DNA of 64,000 bases. Origin: Rachycentron canadum (taxonomy: Eukaryota > Chordata > Actinopteri > Carangiformes > Rachycentridae). The position numbers and the translations under genes were made by a program. The notes under the pieces were generated by a model that saw nothing but the letters and a program-made list of their open reading frames with translations, was not told where the DNA came from and did not search any database. This document shows, piece after piece, positions 48,901 to 56,099 of the stretch (the stretch's first letter is position 1; the number at the start of each line of letters is the position of its first letter). Location: contig CM076669.1 of NCBI GenBank assembly GCA_038496675.1, positions 13,782,036 to 13,846,035 on the forward strand, written 5' to 3'.

Positions 48901-51900
48901 AGTCTTAATAGAAAGGCAAACTCAACCGGCAGCAGAAAAGGGGGCAAATGGCTTTTATTGGTGGGTTTACCCTTGTTTGAATATCCCATGTATACCCACT
49001 AATTTCAGTGGGAAAAGGGTATTAGTGGTTGTGCTACAATATACAAAACCTCATTCCTTGTACTGGCATGCCCACAAGTTGACGTCATGGCATTGACTGA
49101 TTATTTCACTCATGATATGTCTTGTATAAAAAACATTTTCGTTCTCAGAGGGGGTTTCGAATATTTGAGGCTACGGCTCTCTACGGCACATAACTCACAC
49201 ATACAGGAATCACAGTTACACTGTGTTTCATTTTTTTCAATGGACTCGTATAATTCAAAACTTTATGAATGAAGTTTCACCAGCTGAAACATGGTTCTAT
49301 AAACAAGTGACAATATCCTCTATTAAGGCAGAGAAAAGACACTGTCAATCTGTTCTAAAGAAGCTTGATTTAAATAATATGATGCCTTTCACAGGTTTAT
49401 CCGACTTGACTCCAACTTGTAAAATGAACTACTACTAAAATGAAACTAAAACTTCCTAAGATGGCTGTTTTTTCCAGCCCTATCATGCTTAATTCAGTAT
49501 TCAAGTGTTATTAGTGGGCTCATGATTCCACATGGATCCATTCTCCTCATGTCCTAATCTATAACCCTGGTACCCCCCTGTCAGTGCCTGTTATCAGCCT
49601 TAATTGCACCACTGATGACCCATTCAAAGGGTGCATTAGCATATTGCTCATGAAGTGATGTCTATAGGGCCCGAACGATTTAGATCATAAAGCATAAATG
49701 TCCTGCTGCAGCGCAATCCACGACCCATGGGGTGCCTCTTCTGCAGAAGAGTTTGAATGAAGACACGGGAAAACAAAGTTAATGGGCGACAAACCTCAGT
49801 AATACTCTGCAGCTATAGGGCAATACTTCCATTAACCGTAGCCCGGTGAAAGCCATCCCACCGAGCAAGATATCTTCTGCATCTGGGGATCTGTGGTAAT
49901 GAGGTAGCACCAAGGTGCCGTCTATCTGGTTTTATGCCTGCATGCTTAGAGAAAATGGTTTTCCTGTCCTGTTCAACAGCTTGTTGTAAGCAGATCTCAA
50001 TAGATAAAAGCAAATGTTAAGAGGTTGTCTTCAGTGTACAAGCTGCACTATCAGACACAGAGAAGTTGCACTAAAGCAACTCCTGTGAAGATACTGACAC
50101 ATTTCAGATTTTAGTTTAGTTCATAAAACATAAGGAAAGCAGTAAGTCACACAGAGCAACAACAGTGACGCTATAAGACCTGTTTCTGTTGTGGTCTTTC
50201 ATGTAAATGCAGAAGTCTAGGTTTGTAGAATATAGCACAAGAAGTTGGAATTTAACCTCAGCGATCATGAGTCAGAAGCATTATATCTTTCAGGAGTTTC
50301 AGCAACTCTGTGAAAATGGTCTTTGAAATGCTAAAACATTTTATTTATAAGGTCACCTCACTCAATATGGACCCAAGGAGATGAACCCAGTAAGACTTCA
50401 GTGTTAAGTGCATGTTTACCTTGTAAAGAGGTAGCTGTGATTTAGGAGGTAGAGTGTATCATTGCTGTGTGAATGTGTATCTTTGGTAGAAAAAGCACTA
50501 CAATAGATAAAAGTGCTGTATGGATGTGTGTTTGTATGTGTGAAAATGGGTAAATGTGCCTCCAATTTAACGCACTTTGAGTGGTCGATAAGACTAGTGA
50601 AGGCCCTTAGAAAAGGTTACCGTTACATTTCTATAAACTCTGACTACTAGATTGAGATTGAGGACACAGAATTAAATAGACTTGGTTGGCTGATAACTGA
50701 CAGCTGAGAAATCTAAATGCAATTTTAGTTCATTACAACTATGCTGAAAACCTATTCAACCTGTTATTTGGTTGTAGTTGTTATTGTATATGTAGTTTAT
50801 ACAGTAGTAGGATCTACAGGGATGATTTACAGCTCTATGTTTCAGGCTGATTAGACTAGATTTTAAATCAACATGTTCTGATGCAGCGTTGAGCTACTTG
50901 TGCACACAGTCAGGCAGGATGTCGTTCTCTTTTAACCCTGGTTGTTTGCTAGAAAAAGCACAAGACACAAATCACCCCGTGTATTTATCAAGAACTTTAG
51001 TTTCACATGAACCGTTGAGTCTGGTTTGGTTCTGGAGCCTCAGTAAACAGCTCCGTCCAGTATAAATAGCAGAGTCTTTGGTCTATTGCCACTGCGGCTG
51101 AGTGCAGCAGCAGGGAGGAACAGCTGTAGTCGTTCTGTCTCCGAGACCGGATCACTCCTCAGCGTCCTGCCAGTACCATCCGTGCCGTCTAACATAAGCA
51201 ACACTCGAGGACCCAGACTCTGAGGGTCTGGCTGTAATTTCAACCCCATGCATGTGTGTGTGTCTACCTGCACAGATTTTTACCGTGCATCCATGAGGTA
51301 CAGGTGTAATCACCTTCCATATCAATGAAATATGGAAGGTGTTTCTTGTGGTAACCACCTTAATATACAAGTCTATTGGCTCTGTGGAGCGTTTTAGTGT
51401 CTTTTATTCATTGGTTTTATTTTACAGCCCAGAACTTTATTGTTTTGGTTCAGTCTCTTATCAAACAGCTGTTTTCAATGAAGGAACAACTATCGAGCTA
51501 CAATAAATGAATGACCTCAGCTTTAATTATGCTTAATTATGCTATTTTAATTCATTTGTAAAAGAGGGCTGGATTTAGCTTTTACCTCTCACTGTGTCAT
51601 AGATTCTCATTTAAAAGCCATATTTTAAAAAGCCTCAATTTGTAACTGTAAAACCATATGCTTTATATGTGTTATTTATTCTGATTATAAGAACTTTTTA
51701 TAAATTGTATACATGATTAGACTATGGTACTAATCTGCATTGAAAAATCAGAGTTTAAAGGTAGCAAATAAGAAGTGCAGTCCTACCTGAAGTCTGTGTA
51801 AAGACCTTTTAAAATGTAATATATAGTGTGATATAGTTGAAATATTTTTTTTTACTTTCTTTATGACCCAGATACATTATGAATTGTTGAAATATAGATA

Positions 51901-53847
51901 GTCAATGTTGGACTCTTAGATAGGAATAAAGTAGGGAGCAGGGGTTGGGTCGTGGTGGCAGCAGACTAATCCAGACACCTTTCAGCTCCTCCTGTGTGAT
52001 CCTAAGGTGTTCCCACGTGGGACATATAATCCCCCCAGTGAGTTCTTTATCTACTCCGGGGTCTCCTCCCAGTTGGATGGGCCTGGTGAACTTCCAGAGG
52101 TCATTTACTGCACTCATCTTTCACTTCATGTCATAAAGGACTAAAAAGTCCAGTAAAGGAAAAAGATCTGAAACATGCACATTCATATTTTGAACTGACT
52201 GCAGTCAAAGTGAATTTTGTGTTAATGTGAAATGCCGACTGGTTTAAAGGAGGCCTCCAGGTGTCCGATGAGTCGCTTGGCCCTGATCCCAGAACAGTTT
52301 ATAGTGGAAGGATTAGGTTGTGTTAATTGGATAGATGGTCCAAAAAGATGAGGTGCACTGAGCAACATTTTTTCACCCATTCAGCCCGACATGTTCAGTG
52401 AGTAATGAAGCCCTTGAGTGTAAAAACAAGGCGCAGATACAGTGTGTTAATGTGCTGACAGAGCTGTTGGCTCAGGAGGAGCCAGAGTGGGGGAGATGTT
52501 TGACCTGAGCACCGTCAGGTCAAATGCAAAGATGAGTCTTTAACAACTTTAAATGAAGAAACATCCCCTGACTGACAGATGTTGTAATGATGAATTAAGT
52601 TTCATAAATCGTCTGCAGTGGAAGATTTTGTTCTGCTACACTTAAATCTAGACTTTGGGTTTACATTCTTAAAAAGCCTAACATGCCTATCTGATGGTTT
52701 TCATTTCCATGTCCCCCTTCCTGCAGGTCCTTCAAGCCAGACTTTGTCCTGATTCGCCAGCATGCCTACAGCATGATCCCTGGTGAGGACTTCAGGAACC
52801 TTGTGATCGGCCTGCACTTTGGTGGCGTCCCGAGCATCAACTCTCTCTTCTCCATCTACAACTTCTGCAGCAAACCTTGGGTGGTAAGCCATTTTTAACG
52901 GCTCTCTTTGCTCCACTTTAACCCACACAAAGGTGATGTGAGTCCCTCCCTCGACGACTGCCTCCAGCTGATTTATTTGGGCTATTAAAGGGAGCTGTAA
53001 CACCTGTCTCTGGAGCCAGTGGAGCAGGAGGCCTCCACCACCACACATTATTACTCACTCTGTAGTGAGAAGAGCAAAAGAGATACAAGACTGCAATGAA
53101 GAGAGTGTGAATGCTCAGCTCTGTGGGGGGTCAGGATGGTTGTCTTACTCCTACAGTTACATCCACACTACTACGTTTTAAAATGCATCACTTTTACAGG
53201 GTGAATTCCAGAGAGCCAGCATCTAGCCAGACTTTTTGGATCTATGTAGTTATTAATTTGGTATAATATAGTACACATACATAATATAAAACCTCAACAG
53301 TTTCAACTATTCTGCACAAATGTAGGACCATTATAAAAGAGGTAGACGCACTCAAGTCAAGCTGAACCCACTCCCGTAATGTCGAGCCATGCTGGATGCA
53401 ACAAGCTCAAAACCACTGAACAAAGCAGGTGAGGCCAGAAACAGGAAAGTTACAACGCCTCAATATTAAAAAACATTTAGAATTTATTATTCATCTGAAA
53501 ATAGATTTTTCTTTCCATCAGACCTCCTCAGAGTGGGTCTCGCTGCCCTGGGTCACATTTTGTAAGCATCTGAGCGGGCCAGAAAAAATTTCCATCCAGT
53601 CAAAACAGCACATGCCATCCCAGCCCCAGATGTTGACTTCCACTGTGTCTCTGGTTGTAAATGTGCTGTGAACACAGGTGTATCTCTGTGTAACCTCTCC
53701 TGTCCTCTGCTGCTTAATGACGTCTGACTGTCTGTTTGTGTTTATTTCTGCCTGCAGTTTTCTCAGATGATTAAGCTCTACCACTCCCTGGGTGCTGAGA
53801 AATTTCCCCTGAATGAACAAACCTTCTATCCCAACCACACACAGATG
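17461..53847 (+). CDS. syn3: Synapsin III, N-terminal 273 residues (five coding exons; gene continues to the right)
   Basis: Exons 17461-17882, 30146-30203, 39708-39799, 52727-52883 and 53758-53847 join in phase. Synapsins coat synaptic vesicles, bind ATP through an ATP-grasp-like domain C and regulate the reserve vesicle pool. Residues 1-28 are domain A (MNYLRRRLSDSSF...LQRP) with the PKA/CaMK site Ser9 in RRRLSDS. Residues 29-127 are a low-complexity domain B. Domain C begins near 128 (PKILLVIDDQHTDW) and runs off the window. The synapsin III assignment rests on STSSPASPA-ERR, VIDD-HTDW, GCMVDMQV, RQHAYSM, NFCSKPWVFSQ and HSLG-EKFPL. Synapsin III is mainly an early neuronal form. The catalytic half of domain C and the tail exons are absent. 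The host intron after the last exon contains timp3 on the other strand, as in other vertebrates. Confidence 0.93.
17765..17788 (+). repeat. syn3: Coding (GCA)n triplet run in synapsin domain B
   Basis: Consecutive gca codons followed by gcatca encode an Ala-rich run at residues 102-110. It is a slippage-prone tract likely to vary in length between individuals. Confidence 0.75.
18375..18475. repeat. Fragment of the foldback MITE-like repeat
   Basis: Contains 'aaaagattgataccacc', 'atggagctag' and 'cattagcttag', in the order seen in the fuller copy at 30562-31004. Confidence 0.5.
18765..19095 (+). repeat. tRNA-like-headed SINE/dispersed repeat
   Basis: Head: 'gtggtgagcactatggcctc' followed by 'aaggttcaaacccagg', resembling tRNA A- and B-box promoter sequences. 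Body: 'tctgtgtggagtttacacat', 'ccaaagacatgcac', 'gactctaaatggtcc', 'gactggtgacctgtccagg'. This is a repeat I recognise as very common in teleost genomes. Diverged and non-coding. Confidence 0.7.
21020..21500 (-). mobile_element. Relic of an L2/Rex-type LINE (C-terminus of reverse transcriptase ORF)
   Basis: On the minus strand an open stretch of about 134 codons (21077-21481) reads AARLLTAARNRVSISPVL, LHWLPVKYQIEFKVL, SLRSSDQLLLAG and RDQAFAVAAPKLWTGLPLL. These are hallmark phrases of the C-terminal end of fish non-LTR retrotransposon ORF2 proteins (L2/CR1/Rex1 group). The reverse-transcriptase and endonuclease domains are missing, consistent with a 5'-truncated insertion, antisense to syn3. 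Confidence 0.85.
23211..23260 (+). repeat. tRNA-like fragment, probably a SINE head
   Basis: The 'gtagctcagcggttaatgc' piece resembles a tRNA D-arm/A-box. It is followed by 'gaggcaaggtcaactcg', which only weakly fits a B-box. No cloverleaf can be closed, so it is not called as a tRNA gene. Confidence 0.3.
24059..24152. repeat. CT-rich microsatellite
   Basis: About 94 bases of (CT)n broken by occasional ttcg, ca and tg interruptions. Confidence 0.92.
24325..24358. repeat. (TA)n microsatellite
   Basis: Alternating AT/TA for about 34 bases with one 'gt' interruption. Confidence 0.9.
30146..30203 (+). CDS. syn3: syn3 coding exon 2
   Basis: One base completes Trp141, then 19 codons: AKYFRGKKLNGEYEIRVEQ. 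This matches the WAKYF-GKK---- -I-VEQ block of synapsin domain C. Acceptor tgcag, donor gtacag. Confidence 0.95.
30562..31004. repeat. Foldback MITE-like repeat, complete copy
   Basis: The left end 'aggaatagtctgacattagc' and right end 'ccccaaatgttgaattattc' are imperfect reverse complements. So are the inner stretches near 'aaaagactaatgctaatc' and 'atcttctcatctaatcctc'. The middle has 'caattatcttagcttagc' and 'gggaaacagctagc'. It is non-coding. The same family recurs at 18375, 56240 and 61495. Confidence 0.7.
35435..35490. repeat. (ATCC)n microsatellite
   Basis: Tetranucleotide run with 'caat' interruptions, about 56 bases. Confidence 0.92.
37905..38312. repeat. Dispersed repeat, family B, long copy
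   Basis: Shares the ordered blocks 'acaagtccaatattcatcc', 'gtctccaccag', 'aaatatctggttctttagc', 'gactgaacc', 'caatgagctaaaagatgct' and 'gtgcacctttaatg' with 7555-7985. Confidence 0.6.
39708..39799 (+). CDS. syn3: syn3 coding exon 3
   Basis: Thirty codons plus two bases of Arg191: AEFSEINLASYVNSGC, then MVDMQVNKSGTKVV(R). GCMVDMQV is closer to synapsin III than to synapsin I or II. Acceptor tccccag, donor gtaagt. Confidence 0.95.
39932..39963. repeat. (TA)n microsatellite
   Basis: About 16 TA units, shortly after syn3 coding exon 3. Confidence 0.95.
41636..41690 (+). repeat. tRNA-like fragment, probably a SINE head
   Basis: 'gcgtagtggttagaaagtct' followed by 'cttcaaaccctcag' resembles tRNA A- and B-box spacing. 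The anticodon arm and acceptor stem do not pair convincingly, so this is not a tRNA gene call. Confidence 0.35.
42490..42945 (+). mobile_element. Relic of a Rex1/L2-type LINE, 3' end
   Basis: Blocks resembling the fish LINE reverse-transcriptase C-terminal region occur in order: 'caacttcagaaaaatcagcc', 'ccccactcagctcc', 'tcaagactcatctctttt'. They are followed by the characteristic 3' terminus 'gataaaatcttctgccagat' and 'gagtaaatgttaatg'. The coding frame is broken many times and the element is 5' truncated and internally deleted. Confidence 0.65.
43056..43073. repeat. Short (ATAC)n microsatellite
   Basis: About four to five tetranucleotide units just after the LINE relic. Confidence 0.7.
44383..44431. 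repeat. Perfect inverted repeat, 22-bp arms, 5-base loop
   Basis: Arms 44383-44404 and 44410-44431 are exact reverse complements around the loop acatg. Each arm contains the self-complementary core ccacatgtg. No transposon ends or target duplications were recognised around it. Confidence 0.95.
44985..45340 (+). repeat. Dispersed repeat, family C, long copy
   Basis: It starts 'gaccatagattgtaaataaa' then 'gatggacgtagcctctatga', as in the copy at 14630, and ends with 'gttgtgaaggaggaaattac'. Non-coding. Confidence 0.6.
48095..48260 (-). repeat. Dispersed repeat, family C, reverse-orientation piece
   Basis: 'aatcaatccccatagaatgc' and 'gttttggtctctatagctaa' match, as reverse complement, the right part of family C elements as I know them from fish genomes. 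Confidence 0.45.
51311..51341. repeat. Hairpin, 12-bp arms
   Basis: caccttccatat and atatggaaggtg are exact reverse complements separated by seven bases. Function unknown. Confidence 0.85.
51935..52110 (-). repeat. Decayed teleost dispersed repeat (LINE-associated type)
   Basis: Phrases such as 'cagctcctcctgtgtgatcc', 'aaggtgttcccacgtggg', 'ggtctcctcccagttgg' and 'cttccagaggtc' follow the order of a common fish repeat (a cluster of 'agctcctcctgggggacc... cctcctcccagtgggac' phrases). Assigned from memory of that repeat; class not certain. Confidence 0.5.
52727..52883 (+). CDS. syn3: syn3 coding exon 4
   Basis: One base completes Arg191, then 52 codons: SFKPDFVLIRQHAYSM, IPGEDFRNLVIGLHF, GGVPSINSLFSIYNF, CSKPWV. 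This is the conserved start of the ATP-binding half of domain C. The 'GLHF' segment differs from the usual GLQY. Acceptor ctgcag, donor gtaagc. Confidence 0.96.
52884..53757. other. syn3: syn3 intron, 874 bp
   Basis: Short intron with gtaagc and a cctgcag acceptor. Nothing else was recognised. Confidence 0.85.
53758..53847 (+). CDS. syn3: syn3 coding exon 5
   Basis: Thirty codons: FSQMIKLYHSLGAEKF then PLNEQTFYPNHTQM, donor gtgagtgc. It matches the synapsin III block FSQLIKIFHSLG-EKFPL-EQTFFPNH. The next expected exon (FPVVVK-GHAH-GMGK) is not present to the right, so it lies beyond 64000. Confidence 0.96.
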
Positions 53848-53907
53848 GTGAGTGCCTCACAGATATTATTCTTCATTTTAACAGTACTGAGGACAAAATA
53901 ACACTCT

Positions 53908-53908
<1 letters not shown>

Positions 53909-53933
<25 letters not shown>
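53909..53933. repeat. (AC)n microsatellite
   Basis: About 12 AC units. On the minus strand this is a GT run lying just past the proposed timp3 polyadenylation signal. Confidence 0.95.
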
Positions 53934-53938
<5 letters not shown>

Positions 53939-53975
53939 CACCACAGGATTCCTAAGGCCCATTTTTCATTAAATC

Positions 53976-53981
53976 TTTATT
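53976..53981 (-). terminator. timp3: Putative timp3 polyadenylation signal
   Basis: AATAAA on the minus strand, about 1.9 kb downstream of the timp3 stop. A GT-rich run follows 43 bases further on, a suitable downstream element. It is the only clear minus-strand AATAAA I noticed between the stop codon and syn3 exon 5. Confidence 0.45.
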
Positions 53982-55076
53982 ATAAAAATATAAAACACAG
54001 AAATTAAGTCAAACATTTCTATAACCCCCACAGGGAAACATCCCTGCCCCCCACCCTCACTTCAGGAATCAGTGTTTACACACAAACTGTACACAGCTTC
54101 CTTGATTGGAGTTTTTTTTAAGAATCAGACTTGACTGAGTGTTTCTGTGTTAAGGAGACAGTATATTTACACAAACATGAACCACAGAAATAGTGACACA
54201 GAAATGCCACAGTGGGAGAAACAGCCTGAATAAGGAGCTGAAATCTGTGATGACGTTCTCCCTCAAAGGTTGACTTGTCTTAAAAAAAATCTAAATCAAA
54301 ATTGATGCTTAATCACAGCTGTTGCACGTTGTATCATGAACATTTGATTGAAAATGAAAAATAGGCTGATGACCTATAAAACATTCATTCAAAAAACAAA
54401 AAATCTGAGCCAATAACGTTTAATATTAATATTCATTGAGTGATATTTTGCAATGAATATTATTTTAGTGTGAGTGAAAGGGGCTGTTTCTCCATCTGAG
54501 GTGAATCTGTGTCTGTTAATGGAATGGACTGAAGGTACGGCACAGGGAAAACAAAAGAAACCCCCCCAAGATGGGTGCAGGTGAAGAGAATGAATTTAGT
54601 GACAATATTGTTACTTTTCATATAATGTCCATTTCAAATAGTTAAATACAAAAAGACTGAATATACACTTACAAAATAAATCATTTTCTGAAACCTCTGC
54701 TTATACTGTACTTTCATTGTATTTTTGAAGAGTACCAGTCAGGGGATCTATAATCCAGCAAAAAAAAGTACCATAATATATAACTTGCAGATGCTGGTCC
54801 TTCATTCTGGATGAGGCCTTGATAGTTGTCACAATGTAGTTTTGGCCTGTCATTATACATGGCTTTGCAGATACACCACATGGTCAATGTTTAACCCAAT
54901 AAACATATAAATAGATGTGTTACAGAGGTTTCAGCTGAGTTGATAGTTCATTTCTGTAGCTTACATATATATATACAGCAAAAGATAAAATATCACCATC
55001 TCTGCAGGAAACAAGTTCTTCCCTGTGTTGCCACTGTAACAGACAGATGCTGATATTCAATGTTCAACAGAGTGTT

Positions 55077-55114
55077 GTTTGTGATGTAACTGCAAAATAA
55101 GTTACATCACAAAC
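55077..55114 (-). repeat. Hairpin in the timp3 3' UTR, 15-bp arms
   Basis: Arms 55077-55091 and 55100-55114 are exact reverse complements with an 8-base loop. With a 3-base bulge, pairing extends further outward (gagtg against cactc). It would be transcribed in both timp3 mRNA and syn3 pre-mRNA. Confidence 0.85.
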
Positions 55115-55901
55115 ACTCAGGGAAGTAGACACTACCATCCATAAAGACACGTTACAGTAAAAACTGAACATTATTGATATACTTCACTGTGAAACAATAC
55201 CATTTTCAAAAAGTATTTTGAAGCCAAAATAAGAGGTATAAATTTTACCTTGCACATTGGCCCTTAATCTGTATTTTAAATAAGATTCTTGACTCTCCTC
55301 TGTACTGCTGTCGTCCTGAGCGAGGGAACGACTATATAACAGCTTTACATCTCAAATTTACATAGTGATCATTGCTGGTTGTACCTTTTCTCATCGATTG
55401 AACTTCTAATAGGTAATGGCTTTTAGTTTTGAGAGTCCCCGCTTTTTAACGGGACAATGGGGAAAAGATACAGGCTAGCAGTAGGGTAACTGCAGGTGGT
55501 ATAACTGACTTGTGTTAGTAAAATAGTGTTTTGGAGATTATTCTTCAGTTAAATTCTGTATATCCCAATGGAGATGGATCTAGGACTTATGTCTGTTTTT
55601 ATCGCCCTTTTGACACCACTGAGCCCTAAAGAGACAGCGTGCTGCAAAGACGTCGTTTATAATGTGGGGGAAACATCAAATAGTTCAAGTGGGCGAGCTA
55701 TACAACAAAAAAAGGTATTGTTTTCTGTCAGAAGTGCTACGAAACAGGCACTGTATTGGATTTGTTCTTTTCTCTTTTTTGCCCCTTTAAGGGGAGCGCT
55801 CACCCAGGCCAGTGAGCTTTAAGAGCCCTGAAAAAGAGGTGACCAGGGAAGGGACGGAGTCAGGGAGGCGGCAGTGGGTTTCAGGCGAGGTGCGTGCAGG
55901 T

Positions 55902-56099
55902 TCAGGGGTCGGTGGCATTGATGGTGGTTTTGTCACGAGCGGTCATGCCCCGGTACCAGCTGCAGTAGCCCTCCTTCTGCTGGATGCAGGCATAGTGCCG
56001 GGACTGGTAGCCAGTATTGCCGAAGTGGGACAGCATGTCCGTCCATAGGCACTCGTTCTTTGAGGTCACGAAGCAAGGCAGGTAGCGGCAGGCTTTAAT
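55902..56099 (-). CDS. timp3: timp3 exon 5 (C-terminal domain and stop)
   Basis: 65 codons and TGA, after the acceptor ttccag. Starts IKACRYLPCFVTSKNEC and ends RDKTTINATDP. Five cysteines form C-terminal-domain disulphides. This is the part that binds hemopexin-like domains and matrix. Confidence 0.96.
   Translation of the reverse strand: MKACRYLPCFVTSKNECLWTDMLSHFGNTGYQSRHYACIQQKEGYCSWYRGMTARDKTTINATDP

Larger units (their letters stand above)
39800..52726. other. syn3: syn3 intron, 12.9 kb
   Basis: Largest complete intron. It holds (TA)n (39932-39963), an A-run (40027-40044), a tRNA-like fragment (41636-41690), a GT run (41938-41955), a Rex1-type LINE 3' fragment (42490-42945), a perfect palindrome (44383-44431), family C repeat (44985-45340 and, reversed, 48095-48260), a 12-bp-arm hairpin (51311-51341) and a decayed repeat at 51935-52110. 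No nested gene was recognised. Confidence 0.8.
53955..55901 (-). other. timp3: Probable timp3 3' UTR
   Basis: AT-rich, about 1.9 kb, without coding signals on either strand. TIMP3 mRNAs have long 3' UTRs in mammals, so the length is plausible. On the minus strand it holds a Pumilio-type TGTAAATA (54164-54171), a TAAGCTA heptamer that fits a miR-21 site (54957-54963) and a 15-bp-arm hairpin (55077-55114). All of it lies inside the syn3 host intron. Confidence 0.5.

Noticed and set aside
52701..53048. Minus-strand 115-codon open frame
   Set aside because: Mostly antisense of syn3 coding exon 4 and its flank.
55812..56048. Plus-strand open frame of 78 codons
   Set aside because: Antisense of timp3 exon 5, which has clear family identity on the minus strand.
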